DNA of 64,000 nucleotides, from contig JADJDM010000017.1 of NCBI GenBank assembly GCA_016702705.1, forward strand, positions 62,001 through 126,000, in the 5' to 3' direction. The DNA comes from Bacteroidota bacterium (GTDB taxonomy: Bacteria; Bacteroidota; Bacteroidia; B-17B0; Aurantibacillaceae). Of this stretch, positions 7,613 through 16,631 are shown in pieces; within the stretch, counting starts at the first letter, position 1, and every line of letters begins with the position of its first letter. The translations under genes and the position numbers were made by a program. Below the pieces are notes generated by a model. It saw only the letters and a list, made by a program, of their open reading frames with translations, did no database searches and was not told the origin of the DNA.

Positions 7613-9642
7613 AGGAATTCAGGAGCTCTAAATGACTTGTAATTTTCCTTATTTTCCTTCCAAATCAATTCTCCTTTGTTATTAAAATATGCATAAATCC
7701 TACCGTTATAAGATATTGCTCCCGCACCATTAATATAATTATTAAAAAATTTATTATCCGAAGGACTAACAACAAGTTCTCCATGCTCATTTACAATGCC
7801 TGTTTTACCCTCCTTATATACAAATCCAAAAAGGCGTCTATCGTAAGTTCTCTGTAATTTAGAAATACTATCGTAATCAAAAGGAAGTACTGTTTCACCA
7901 GTTCGTTTAATTATACCACACTTACCTTTTCTTTCTACAATCCAATAATCTTTTTTATATTCAAAATAGGAATCATCAGCAAACATACTTTTATTTCTCA
8001 CATCTTTACCATCACTATCTAAAAGCAATTTTTTTCCATTCTTTTTAACTTCCAACAAACCTTCTTTGTAATAATCCATTTCCTCATAATCGAAATTACT
8101 TATCCATTTTTTTGAAACACTATAAATTGCAAATTTTCCATCTTTTTCAATTTGCAAATAATCCATAGGAAGTGTTTTAGCGTAGGCACTATCAATTTTT
8201 TCTGAATAAACACGACTCCACAAATATGAATCGTCTATGGATTTTATGTAGGAATACTCTGGCTCCAATAAAGTTTTGCCAACACTATCAATTAATCCAG
8301 ATTTATGATCAATTCTAACATGAAAAACTTCCTTGGTTGTAGTGATTTTTGAGACATCATCATACATCTTCTTTTTTGTATTAGGTAAATCAGTAAAACT
8401 ACCTAGTCCGTACTTATCATTATTTGTGTATATATATGAATTATTTAAAATATTTACTATTAAGTCGTGTTGTGGTTTAATAATCTCAACACCTTTACTA
8501 TTTACTATTCCGCATTTATTCCCCAATTTGAAATCGAATTTTCCATCTATATATCGATAACCAATTTCATTATACTTTACGGAGATGATTAACTTGCCCT
8601 TCATGTTATAAACACCATAAAGTTCTTTTTGTTCTACAATAAAATACACTATATGATCATCTTTACCCTCCGTAACTTTGCTAATCTTATCGTACAAACA
8701 TGGGATTAATAGTTTTGCATTTTTATTAAGCATACCCCATTTATTTTTCTGTTTAACAATTACCCCATCGCCCAAACTTTCCATATAGTCATAAACTGGC
8801 GGTACAATTTGTTTCCCTGCTGAATCCAATAAGCCAATCTTATACTCACCTTTAAAAAAATCAAACATATTCCTTTTTACAATTCTACCCATTAACGATG
8901 ACCTTGGCCCAAAAAACATTTTTCCTTCTTGCGTAATATAACCTTTCCTGTTATCGAATGTTTCTACAACACCGTAATGTCCATTATCATCCTTAAATAA
9001 AATATTACTGTATATTGTATCCTGCACTAACACTCCTTTATTGTTACACAAACCGAAATTTCCATTTTTTTTAAGAAGCCATAGTTCTGTATAACCAAAT
9101 CTTTCTATTGGAGCATCATAAATAAATGGAACAATTTGTTTACCATCTTTATCCAATAAACCCCAAGCAGAATCGATACAACAAGTAAAAAACAATCTAC
9201 TCTCGTTATTAGCGTATTGGAAAGAAGTTGCTAGCTTTTTATACTTTGCCTCAATTCGCCAAGTACTTCCGCTATCTAATATTCCATACATTCCTTTATC
9301 GGAAACGACACAATAAAACTTTTTAGAATATCCGAAATCACTAATTGTATCATTAATAGGCCTTACCACAACTTCTCCTTGTCTATTTACTATGCCTATT
9401 TTATTATTTTCTTTGAATTTTAAATATGGATCAAAAGTTCGCAAATCATAGTCTCCAAAGCCTTGACTACAATCATTATAAAAACATTCATCAACTAATT
9501 CAAAAGGTCCTTTTACCTTTTTCCCTGATATATCAATTAAGCTGAAATATTTTTCGTTCTCAATTATGGGATACAATTTTTGCGAAAACAATTGCGTTGC
9601 GATGACTAAAAACAAAAACAGAAAAAGTTTGCAAAGGTTCAT
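7600..9642 (-). CDS. WG (KWG)-repeat secreted protein, probably joined to the LRR region
   Basis: From the ATG at 9642 the product has a signal peptide (MNLCKLFLFLFLVIATQLFS) and then about 12 WG repeats: recurring units of the type KxGLLDxxGKxIVPxxYD, for example GLLDSAGKQIVPPVYDY and GIIKRTGETVLPFDYDSI. Such repeats form beta-rich structures in Bacteroidota surface proteins of unknown role. The upstream in-frame ATG at 9669 overlaps a perfect -7 element (TATATTTG on the minus strand, 9667-9674), so 9642 is preferred. The frame ends at APEFLLLL, an odd C-terminus; the neighbouring frame continues into leucine-rich repeats without a start codon, so this is probably the N-terminal two thirds of a larger protein. 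Confidence 0.8.
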   Translation of the reverse strand: MNLCKLFLFLFLVIATQLFSQKLYPIIENEKYFSLIDISGKKVKGPFELVDECFYNDCSQGFGDYDLRTFDPYLKFKENNKIGIVNRQGEVVVRPINDTISDFGYSKKFYCVVSDKGMYGILDSGSTWRIEAKYKKLATSFQYANNESRLFFTCCIDSAWGLLDKDGKQIVPFIYDAPIERFGYTELWLLKKNGNFGLCNNKGVLVQDTIYSNILFKDDNGHYGVVETFDNRKGYITQEGKMFFGPRSSLMGRIVKRNMFDFFKGEYKIGLLDSAGKQIVPPVYDYMESLGDGVIVKQKNKWGMLNKNAKLLIPCLYDKISKVTEGKDDHIVYFIVEQKELYGVYNMKGKLIISVKYNEIGYRYIDGKFDFKLGNKCGIVNSKGVEIIKPQHDLIVNILNNSYIYTNNDKYGLGSFTDLPNTKKKMYDDVSKITTTKEVFHVRIDHKSGLIDSVGKTLLEPEYSYIKSIDDSYLWSRVYSEKIDSAYAKTLPMDYLQIEKDGKFAIYSVSKKWISNFDYEEMDYYKEGLLEVKKNGKKLLLDSDGKDVRNKSMFADDSYFEYKKDYWIVERKGKCGIIKRTGETVLPFDYDSISKLQRTYDRRLFGFVYKEGKTGIVNEHGELVVSPSDNKFFNNYINGAGAISYNGRIYAYFNNKGELIWKENKENYKSFRAPEFLLLL

Positions 9643-9666
9643 ATATGTTTTAATAAGAATGCATAC

Positions 9667-9674
9667 CAAATATA
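9667..9674 (-). promoter_or_regulatory. -7 promoter element for the WG-repeat gene
   Basis: TATATTTG on the minus strand, 24 bases before the ATG at 9642. A perfect match to TAnnTTTG. Confidence 0.5.
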
Positions 9675-9817
9675 ATCCAAAAATTGAAATGTCCCTAAAT
9701 TTTCAAAAGGTAGCTCACCTCATTTCTTTATCTGAAACACCTATTTTTACCTTTATAACATGCGATTTATGTAACAATACTTTTCTACTATGTAATAAAT
9801 GGATTTGCCCATGAGCA

Positions 9818-9825
9818 TACATTTG
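9818..9825 (+). promoter_or_regulatory. -7 promoter element for the coiled-coil lipoprotein gene
   Basis: TACATTTG, a perfect match, 23 bases before the ATG at 9849. No good -33 element at the usual distance. Confidence 0.5.
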
Positions 9826-9848
9826 CCTCACTAAATCAAAAATCAATT

Positions 9849-10700
9849 ATGAAAAAATACAGTCTATTTATTGCAGTTATCTTAGGATTAGGAACTGCTT
9901 GCACAAGTCCGCAAAACGACGCATCCTTATTACAACAACGTGATTCATTACTAACAGTTATTGATGAACGCGAAGAAAATATTAACGAATTCGTGAATTC
10001 TTTTAATGATGTAGAACGTAATCTTAATACAATAAGCGAAAAACAAAATATTATATTATTAAGTGCTAATAAAGATTTAAACGCTAGCCAAAAGGAACGC
10101 ATTAATGCAGAGATAAAAGCAATTAATCAATTAATGGAAGCAAATGCTAAACGATTAAATCAATTAAATAGCAAACTCAAAAAAGCCGACAGAAGAAATA
10201 TTGCATTAGAAAACACAACTATTTTATTGAACGAACAATTAAAGCAAAAAATAAAAGAGTTAAAAGTGCTAAACGATAAAATAAATTCACTTAACTTAAA
10301 TGTTGCTCAATTACAAGTGTGCATTGATTCCTTATACATCGAACTTAATGAGCAAGCGCAAACCATTGCCGAAACAGGTGTTGAATTACGTACTGCATAT
10401 TATGTAGTTGGAGAATCTAAAGACTTAGTTAAAGCGGGGCTAATTGACAAAGAAGGTGGTTTACTTGGTATGGGCAGAACAGCTAAACTAAGCGACAACC
10501 TTGATAATAGCAAGTTCACACAAATTGATTATACGCAAACAACAAGTATTACAGTAAATGGTAAAAATGCAAAAATCATTACCTCTCATCCAGATGATTC
10601 ATACACAATGAATAAAACGGGGAAAGTTATTGATAACATCACTATTACAAACCCAGAAAAATTTTGGAGTGCATCTAAATATTTAGTGATTACTAAATAA
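9849..10700 (+). CDS. Coiled-coil lipoprotein of unknown function
   Basis: Lipoprotein signal with lipobox GTAC at residues 15-18 (MKKYSLFIAVILGLGTAC). Residues about 25-175 are almost entirely predicted coiled coil (heptads rich in L, I, N, K, E). The C-terminal 110 residues form a compact domain beginning TAYYVVGESKDLVKAGLID, a pattern I recall from conserved Bacteroidota hypothetical proteins, with a phosphate-loop-like but unconvincing GGLLGMGRT. It probably acts as an envelope scaffold anchored by lipid. Standalone gene with its own promoter and terminator. Confidence 0.85.
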   Translation: MKKYSLFIAVILGLGTACTSPQNDASLLQQRDSLLTVIDEREENINEFVNSFNDVERNLNTISEKQNIILLSANKDLNASQKERINAEIKAINQLMEANAKRLNQLNSKLKKADRRNIALENTTILLNEQLKQKIKELKVLNDKINSLNLNVAQLQVCIDSLYIELNEQAQTIAETGVELRTAYYVVGESKDLVKAGLIDKEGGLLGMGRTAKLSDNLDNSKFTQIDYTQTTSITVNGKNAKIITSHPDDSYTMNKTGKVIDNITITNPEKFWSASKYLVITK

Positions 10701-10725
10701 ATAAGATTGTTGTTTCAGATAGCAG

Positions 10726-10762
10726 CAGGCGGTTGAAGAAATTCGGCTGCCTGTTTTTTTTT
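10726..10762 (+). terminator. Rho-independent terminator after the coiled-coil lipoprotein gene
   Basis: Stem CAGGC with GCCTG (10726-10753), extended by weaker inner pairs and followed by nine T. Confidence 0.65.
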
Positions 10763-10785
10763 GTCACAACACCGACAATTCAAAT

Positions 10786-11037
10786 TTAATTCATCCACCT
10801 AATTAAATGAATAAAGAAAGCTATTAACACAGGTATAAGCGCCAACAACCTCGCTCTATAAAAATAAAACCAAAGTGCTATAATGTTTGTAAAAACTGCC
10901 ACTTCAGGATAAGCGTAATCATTTTCTCTAATTATAAAAGGAAGAACAAAATTAGCCGTAATAAAAATGCGTAAGAACCACTCAATGTAATAGGACCTAT
11001 TTACTAAATGATATAGAACTAATAAAACTTCTTTCAT
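10786..11037 (-). CDS. Small membrane protein
   Basis: An 83-residue protein with about three hydrophobic segments (WFLRIFITANFVLPFI, VAVFTNIIALWFYFY, LLALIPVLIAFFIHLI). No family recognised. It lies about 100 bases downstream of, and on the same strand as, the GldL/GldM-like gene, so it may be co-transcribed. Start ATG at 11037. Confidence 0.6.
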   Translation of the reverse strand: MKEVLLVLYHLVNRSYYIEWFLRIFITANFVLPFIIRENDYAYPEVAVFTNIIALWFYFYRARLLALIPVLIAFFIHLIRWMN

Positions 11038-11134
11038 GAATTAAACCCCATCTTGTGTAGGTGTTTTTAAAGCAACATAACTATTTAAAAAGACAATTAT
11101 AAGGCTAGCTGCAAAAGCGTTGACCTTTCCATAT

Positions 11135-12151
11135 TTACTTCGGCTTCACTATTATTAAAGTAAGCGCTTTAAATTCTGCATTTAACGATTGAGTTTGCAA
11201 ACTACTTAGTAATGCCAAAGTACCTGCCATTGTTTGTGAATAAAACATTGCTTCATTCCACTTCATCTCATAGCCACTTGTCATTTCTGGCCTTACTATT
11301 AAATTTATAAATACAATGTTCGTATCGTTAACAGCTACTTTCGATAAACTCTCCTTTATAAAAGCATTATATTTAACTATACTTTCATGCAATTCAATAC
11401 CTCGTTTGCTATCATAGTCTCCAATATACCTAGTTGGTACATCGTAATTATCCTTTGCGTTAATATACCAATGATCCCTTTTTGCATCAGGGTTTAATTC
11501 TACTTTATCTATTAATTCGTTTTTTATGGATTCAATAAACTCATTTAGTTTTACTGTTTCCTTATGTATATTATTTGCAGCTTCGATTAACGCTATATTT
11601 GTTGTATCCTTTTTTTGTATTTCGTCTAGCAAATAAGCATTGTTACTTACTAGATTTTGATTAACCACAATTGAAGCATCTTCTATATTTATAAAAGAAG
11701 TAAGTATATCCCTCGAAACAGAAGTTCCCCAAAACAATACAAATACACTAGCTAATATTGACAAGAACATCATTTTCCAAAATTCAGAAAACCTGCGATC
11801 CTGCTCTTTAAATTGTTGTATTGCATATAAAATAAGTGTAGGACAAATAAATAAAAGTGTTCCAAACACAATCATAATAGAAGCCCCTGGCCAATGCATT
11901 ATTTTAAACAACACACCCATAAACATTAAAAAGGTAGTAAACAAACCAAATATATTGGTTACAATGCTTATCCCTGATTTATTTTCAATCATACGCTGTA
12001 TGAAAAAGAAAGGAATAAACACAGCTGAAAAAAGCGTTAAAGAAAAAACCAACATTACTGCTGCACCTGGCCAATGCATCAATTTAAAGAAAGTAGCAAC
12101 AAAAAATATGGAAAGTATAAATGTCCCAAATATAACAAGGAATTTTTTCAT
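11135..12151 (-). CDS. GldL/GldM-like hybrid inner-membrane protein
   Basis: A 338-residue protein with two parts. The first 125 residues have four hydrophobic helices and carry the GldL hallmark twice: KLMHWPGA (about residue 23) and KIMHWPGASIMI (about residue 84). From about 125 on it looks like GldM: a transmembrane helix (MMFLSILASVFVLFWG), then VSRDILTSFINIEDA, where GldM has VSKEVLSAF, then a helical D1-type region with LNEFIESIKNEL, an IGDYDSKRGIELHESIVKY block and the closing AMFYSQTMAGTLALLSSLQ. The GldM D2-D4 domains are missing. GldL and GldM form the proton-driven motor of T9SS and gliding (known for the families); a joined short form suggests a minimal or alternative motor (inference). 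Comparison made from memory of the families. Confidence 0.75.
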   Translation of the reverse strand: MKKFLVIFGTFILSIFFVATFFKLMHWPGAAVMLVFSLTLFSAVFIPFFFIQRMIENKSGISIVTNIFGLFTTFLMFMGVLFKIMHWPGASIMIVFGTLLFICPTLILYAIQQFKEQDRRFSEFWKMMFLSILASVFVLFWGTSVSRDILTSFINIEDASIVVNQNLVSNNAYLLDEIQKKDTTNIALIEAANNIHKETVKLNEFIESIKNELIDKVELNPDAKRDHWYINAKDNYDVPTRYIGDYDSKRGIELHESIVKYNAFIKESLSKVAVNDTNIVFINLIVRPEMTSGYEMKWNEAMFYSQTMAGTLALLSSLQTQSLNAEFKALTLIIVKPK

Positions 12152-12165
12152 AGCATTTTATAAAT

Positions 12166-12210
12166 TTAAAAAACGCCCCGCTCTTATTACAAGAACGAGG
12201 CGTTTACTAT
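12166..12210 (-). terminator. Terminator downstream of nrdA
   Basis: Stem AAACGCC...GGCGTTT with a further matched CTCTT/AAGAACGAG portion (12171-12205). Read on the minus strand it ends in a T run, fitting nrdA; T-rich sequence on the other side means it may work both ways. Confidence 0.8.
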
Positions 12211-12227
12211 TTTTTATTTTTCTTATA

Positions 12228-12258
12228 GTCACACTGAGCTTGTCGAAGTGTGTCGAAG
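12228..12258. repeat. Short palindromic REP-like repeat, copy 2
   Basis: CACACTGAGCTTGTCGAAGTGTG forms a hairpin whose core matches copies near 2091, 19741 and 26195. It sits between the nrdA stop codon and its terminator. Confidence 0.7.
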
Positions 12259-12259
12259 G

Positions 12260-14680
12260 TTAAGACCCACAAGCCTCACATGCATCTGGATTATCCAATG
12301 AGCATGCTAATTGTGCTTGTTGTTCTTCAAAGCTTATTTCGTTAATTGCACCACGCTCAATTAACAAAGTATCTTCGTTACCTAATACTTGTACGTGTGG
12401 GTTCTTTAATGCTTCTTGGTCAACAGTAAACTTAATTGCATCAGCAGCAGCTTTTGTTCTTAAGTAATACATTCCTGTTTTTAAACCTTTTTTCCAAGAA
12501 TAGAAATGAGCTGATGATAATTTAGCAAAGTTCGCATCTTGTATAAACAAGTTTAACGATTGGCTTTGGCAAATATATGCACCACGGTCAGCCGACATAT
12601 CTATGATAGAACGTTGTTTAATTTCCCAAACTGTTTTGTAAATATCTTTAATGTTTTGAGGAATCTCATCAATGTTTTGAACCGAACCGTTAGCAGCAAT
12701 AATTTTGTTCTTTAAGTTCTCGTTCCACATTCCAAGTTTTACTAAGTCTTTTAGTAAATGTTTGTTTACTACAACAAAGTTTCCTGATAATACACCACGT
12801 GAATAAATGTTTGAAGTGTATGGCTCAAAACATTCATTGTTTCCTAATATTTGAGATGTAGAAGCAGTTGGCATTGGAGCAACTAATAAAGAGTTACGTA
12901 CGCCATGTTTCATTACTTCTTCACGTAAAATATCCCACTCCCAACGGTTGCTAGGTGTTACATCCCACATATCAAATTGGAAAATACCTTTTGATATTGG
13001 CGAACCTTGATACGTTTCGTAAGGCCCTTCAACTTTTGCAAGGTCTTTACTTGCAGTCATTGCTGCATAATAAATTGTTTCGAAAATATCTTTGTTCATT
13101 TGACGTGCTTCTTCACTTTCAAAAGGGAAACGCATCATAATAAACACATCAGCTAAACCTTGAACTCCTAACCCAATTGGGCGGTGACGCATGTTGCTGT
13201 TTCTTGCCTCAGGTACTGGATAGTAGTTACGGTCGATGATTTTATTTAAATTTTTAGTAGCAGTATATGTTACTTCAAATAATTTTTGGTGATCAAAAGT
13301 TCCTTTTTCTAAATCAACAAAACGAGGTAATGCAATAGATGCTAAGTTACAAACTGCAATTTCATCTGCAGATGTGTACTCCATAATCTCAGTACATAAG
13401 TTAGAAGACTTAATAGTTCCTAAGTTTTGTTGGTTGCTCTTACGGTTAGCAGCATCTTTAAACAACATGTATGGATTACCAGTTTCGATTTGTGATTCGA
13501 TGATAGCAGCCCATAACTCACGAGCAGGAATTACTTTACGAGCTCTTCCTTCTGCTTCGTAACGAGTGTATAATGCTTCAAACTCATCGCCCCAGCAATC
13601 GCCTAGGCCTGGTGCTTCGTTAGGGCAAAATAAACTCCACTCCCCTTCAGCTTCAACACGCTTCATAAATAAATCAGAAATCCACATTGCAGTAAATAAA
13701 TCACGTGCACGCGCTTCTTCTTTACCATGGTTTTTACGGATATCTAAAAATTGGTAGATATCAGCATGCCAAGGCTCGATGTAAACAGCAATAGAACCTT
13801 TACGTTTTCCACCACCTTGATCAACGTAACGAGCTGTTTCGTTAAATACTTTTAGCATTGGAATGATACCGTTTGAAGTACCGTTAGTTCCTTTAATATA
13901 AGAACCAGTTGCACGCACATTGTGAATGCTTAAACCAATTCCACCTGCACTTTGTGAAATACGTGCAGTTTGTTTTAATGTATTGTAAATACCTTCAATA
14001 CTATCGTCTTGCATTTGTAATAAGAAACAAGATGACATTTGAGGCTTAGGAGTACCTGCGTTAAACAATGTTGGTGTTGCATGTGTAAACCAACGCTCGC
14101 TCATTAAGTTGTAAGTTTCGATTGCAGAGTTAATATCATCTTTGTGAATACCAACAGCCACACGCATAATCATGTGTTGAGGACGCTCAGCAATTTTGTT
14201 GTTCATCTTTAATAAGTATGAACGCTCTAATGTTTTAAATCCAAAATAATCGTACCCAAAATCACGATCATAAATAATGGTTGAATCTAAAATTTGTGCA
14301 TTCGCCATAACGATTTCATAAACATCATCAGCAATTAATTTTGCAGATGTATTTGTTTTAGGATCGATATAGTTATAAAGTTCTTCAATTGTTTTTGAGA
14401 AAGATTTAGTTGTGTTCTTGTGCAAATTAGATACAGCAATGCGAGACGCCAATAACGCATAGTCAGGATGATTTGTTGTTAAAGAAGCAGCAGTTTCAGC
14501 AGCAAGGTTATCTAGTACGGTAGTTGTAACACCGTCATATAAACCTTCAATAACTTTCATTGCAACTTTTACTGAATCAACATGCGAAGGATCTAATCCA
14601 TAGCATAACTTTTGCACACGTGCTGTGATCTTGTCGAACTTCACCGTTTCGGTGGTACCATCTCTTTTTACAACTAACAT
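12260..14680 (-). CDS. nrdA: Ribonucleoside-diphosphate reductase, large (alpha) subunit, class Ia
   Basis: This cytoplasmic enzyme reduces ribonucleoside diphosphates to deoxyribonucleotides. The N-terminal ATP-cone (residues about 1-90, MLVVKRDGTTETVKFDKI) indicates allosteric control by ATP/dATP. Active-site parts are visible: MSSCFLLQMQ (redox Cys), EIAVCNLASIALP, NNECFEPYTSN (thiyl-radical Cys and catalytic Glu) and the radical-transfer pair in TGMYYLRT. The C-terminus ends CEACGS, the swinging thiol pair reduced by thioredoxin. Length 806 is normal. It lies 200 bases downstream of nrdB on the same strand, so the order is nrdB-nrdA. No intein. Confidence 0.97.
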   Translation of the reverse strand: MLVVKRDGTTETVKFDKITARVQKLCYGLDPSHVDSVKVAMKVIEGLYDGVTTTVLDNLAAETAASLTTNHPDYALLASRIAVSNLHKNTTKSFSKTIEELYNYIDPKTNTSAKLIADDVYEIVMANAQILDSTIIYDRDFGYDYFGFKTLERSYLLKMNNKIAERPQHMIMRVAVGIHKDDINSAIETYNLMSERWFTHATPTLFNAGTPKPQMSSCFLLQMQDDSIEGIYNTLKQTARISQSAGGIGLSIHNVRATGSYIKGTNGTSNGIIPMLKVFNETARYVDQGGGKRKGSIAVYIEPWHADIYQFLDIRKNHGKEEARARDLFTAMWISDLFMKRVEAEGEWSLFCPNEAPGLGDCWGDEFEALYTRYEAEGRARKVIPARELWAAIIESQIETGNPYMLFKDAANRKSNQQNLGTIKSSNLCTEIMEYTSADEIAVCNLASIALPRFVDLEKGTFDHQKLFEVTYTATKNLNKIIDRNYYPVPEARNSNMRHRPIGLGVQGLADVFIMMRFPFESEEARQMNKDIFETIYYAAMTASKDLAKVEGPYETYQGSPISKGIFQFDMWDVTPSNRWEWDILREEVMKHGVRNSLLVAPMPTASTSQILGNNECFEPYTSNIYSRGVLSGNFVVVNKHLLKDLVKLGMWNENLKNKIIAANGSVQNIDEIPQNIKDIYKTVWEIKQRSIIDMSADRGAYICQSQSLNLFIQDANFAKLSSAHFYSWKKGLKTGMYYLRTKAAADAIKFTVDQEALKNPHVQVLGNEDTLLIERGAINEISFEEQQAQLACSLDNPDACEACGS

Positions 14681-14880
14681 AAGAATTTAATTTTGGGTTT
14701 GGGTTAAGTTATTTGACCGGAATTTCTTTATGCAATTTAACGCCACAAAACCCCGATTTATATTTTTAATTTCTGTTTATATTAACAATCGTCTTTTAAT
14801 TACTTTAATCTTTTGATAATGAGGCTACATTCCATACGAGGTAAAGTCCTCGTTAAAATTAGTAAACTCAAGTTTAATGG

Positions 14881-15849
14881 TTAAAAATCTTCGTCGAGCT
14901 TGAAAACGTTATTTGTTTCGCTTTTGCCCATAACACCTGCTTTTTGGTATTCGGCAACTCGTTTTTCGAAGAAATTGGTTTTACCTTGTAATGAAATCAT
15001 TTCCATGAAAGGGAATGGGTTCGTAGCATTGTAAAACTTAGGGCATCCTAATGATTGTAATAAGCGGTCAGCAACAAACTCAATGTATTGACACATTAAA
15101 TCAGCGTTCATACCTATTAATCTTACAGGAATAGCATCTACAACAAATTCTTTCTCAATCGTTACAGCATTTGTAATAATCTCTGTTACTTGAGAAACTG
15201 GAAGTTTGTTGGTTAATTGATTATATAATAAGCAAGCAAAATCACAATGTAAACCTTCATCACGAGAAATTAACTCGTTACTAAACGTTAAACCTGGCAT
15301 TAATCCACGTTTCTTTAACCAGAAAATAGAACAGAAAGAACCTGAGAAGAAAATACCTTCAACAGCAGCAAAAGCAATTAAACGCTCTGCAAATGTTCCA
15401 TTATTAATCCACTTTATAGCCCAATCCGCTTTTTTACCAACGCAAGGCACAGTATCAACTGCATGAAACAATTTATCTTTTTCAACTGGATCTTTAATAT
15501 AAGAGTCAATTAATAAAGAATAAGTTTCAGAGTGAATGTTTTCCATCATAATTTGGAAACCATAAAAACAACGTGCTTCAGGGTATTGCACTTCATTTAA
15601 GAAGTTAATAGCCAAGTTTTCGTTAACAATACCATCACTAGCAGCGAAAAAAGCCAATACATGCTTAACGAAATGACGTTCGTCATTACTAAGCTTGTTT
15701 TCCCAGTCTTGTTGGTCTGGCGAAAGATCAATCTCTTCAGCAGTCCAAAAGCTAGCCTCAGCCTTTTTGTACATTTCCCAAATAGAGTTGTGTTTTATCG
15801 GAAATAAAACAAACCTGTCTTTGTTTTCTACTAGTATTGGTTCGGTCAT
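14881..15849 (-). CDS. nrdB: Ribonucleoside-diphosphate reductase, small (beta) subunit, class Ia
   Basis: Supplies the diiron-tyrosyl radical to NrdA. Metal ligands and the radical tyrosine are visible: the first Glu in GIVNENL-like context, MENIHSETY (Glu, His and, four residues after His, the radical Tyr), AVEGIFFSG (Glu) and SRDEGLHCDF (Glu, His). Presence of that Tyr argues for class Ia rather than Tyr-less Ic. The C-terminal tail FKLDEDF is the NrdA-docking peptide. 322 residues, typical. A long upstream region (15850-16433) probably carries its control elements. Confidence 0.96.
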   Translation of the reverse strand: MTEPILVENKDRFVLFPIKHNSIWEMYKKAEASFWTAEEIDLSPDQQDWENKLSNDERHFVKHVLAFFAASDGIVNENLAINFLNEVQYPEARCFYGFQIMMENIHSETYSLLIDSYIKDPVEKDKLFHAVDTVPCVGKKADWAIKWINNGTFAERLIAFAAVEGIFFSGSFCSIFWLKKRGLMPGLTFSNELISRDEGLHCDFACLLYNQLTNKLPVSQVTEIITNAVTIEKEFVVDAIPVRLIGMNADLMCQYIEFVADRLLQSLGCPKFYNATNPFPFMEMISLQGKTNFFEKRVAEYQKAGVMGKSETNNVFKLDEDF

Positions 15850-16405
15850 AAAATGGTATATATATAATGTTTAACTCTAATCTTCTTTTTTATTCGTTTG
15901 CAATTTTATTTGCATTCTAATTTCATTTTTCAAGAGGAACTATTTTCATAATTCTTCTTTTGTTTTTCAGTGAGAAAAATGAGTAAAAACACTTACTCAT
16001 TCCCTCCCTGCACAATTCAACAATTTCAAAAAACAATTTAAACGTAGGCAATATATGAATGGCTTGATTTTATTGAGTTCTAAGCGAAACGTGGTAAAAT
16101 ACGTTTTATCATTATTGACTTCTACAAATGTTCCAAAAAATCGGACAGCAAACAAGGAAATGAAATTAACATTTGCCTCATGTTTTTAACACGACCAATG
16201 TTAAGTTTTTTGCGATAAAAAATTCAATTGCTTGTTTTTCAGCACTTAGGTTCATTTCTAAAAAGTTTGTAAAAAAATTAAGTTTTCCCTATTGTGGGTA
16301 TGAGGGAATTTACTAAGCGGAATGAGTTTTTCTCGTTTTATTTCATGTGTAATCCTTGGAAAGCATTGCTGTGCTTTAGCTTGAGGAAATTAGAATAAAA
16401 TTAAT
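15850..16405. other. Intergenic region upstream of nrdB and the toxin-antitoxin pair
   Basis: About 550 AT-rich bases between divergent genes without a convincing reading frame. It contains one clear inverted repeat (15979-16000) and, at its right end, a good promoter for the antitoxin. I could not find a clear NrdR-type box or an unambiguous nrdB promoter. Confidence 0.6.
15979..16000. promoter_or_regulatory. Inverted repeat upstream of nrdB, possible operator
   Basis: ATGAGTA, 8 bases, TACTCAT: perfect 7-base arms, about 130 bases before the nrdB start. The spacing suits a dimeric repressor. No known regulator matched. Confidence 0.35.
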
Positions 16406-16413
16406 TATATTTG
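16380..16413 (+). promoter_or_regulatory. Promoter of the toxin-antitoxin pair
   Basis: CTTG at 16380-16383 and a perfect TATATTTG at 16406-16413, spaced 22 bases, fit the Bacteroidota -33/-7 pattern. The -7 element ends 20 bases before the ATG at 16434 and overlaps an alternative upstream start, which therefore is unlikely. Confidence 0.6.
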
Positions 16414-16433
16414 TGTATCAAAATTATAGTGCC

Positions 16434-16604
16434 ATGCGACAATTAACCTTACAAATCACCGACAAGAAGTATCCCTTGTTTATTGAATTAATTAAAAGTT
16501 TAGATTTTGTAAAAAAAATTGAAGAAGAACCTACGAAAGAAGAAATTCTTGCAAACCTTACAGAATCAATTAAACAAGTAAACAAGATTAAGAAGGTCAA
16601 TTAA
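16434..16604 (+). CDS. Putative antitoxin of a type II toxin-antitoxin pair
   Basis: A 56-residue, Lys/Glu-rich, mostly helical protein starting MRQLTLQITDKKYPLF, with a short beta strand first (possible ribbon-helix-helix-like dimer or DNA-binding part) and a helical toxin-binding tail. I choose the ATG at 16434 because the earlier in-frame ATG lies inside the promoter. It ends 27 bases before the RelE-like gene, the usual antitoxin-first order. Identification rests mainly on size and context. Confidence 0.65.
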   Translation: MRQLTLQITDKKYPLFIELIKSLDFVKKIEEEPTKEEILANLTESIKQVNKIKKVN

Positions 16605-16631
16605 AAGGTATTTCAGCAAAAGACTTGCTTA

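Noticed and set aside
12260..14680. Intein or intron in nrdA
   Set aside because: All conserved motifs are continuous and the length is normal.
15850..16405. Adenosylcobalamin or other riboswitch before nrdB
   Set aside because: No recognisable riboswitch core was found; the enzyme is the cobalamin-independent class Ia form.
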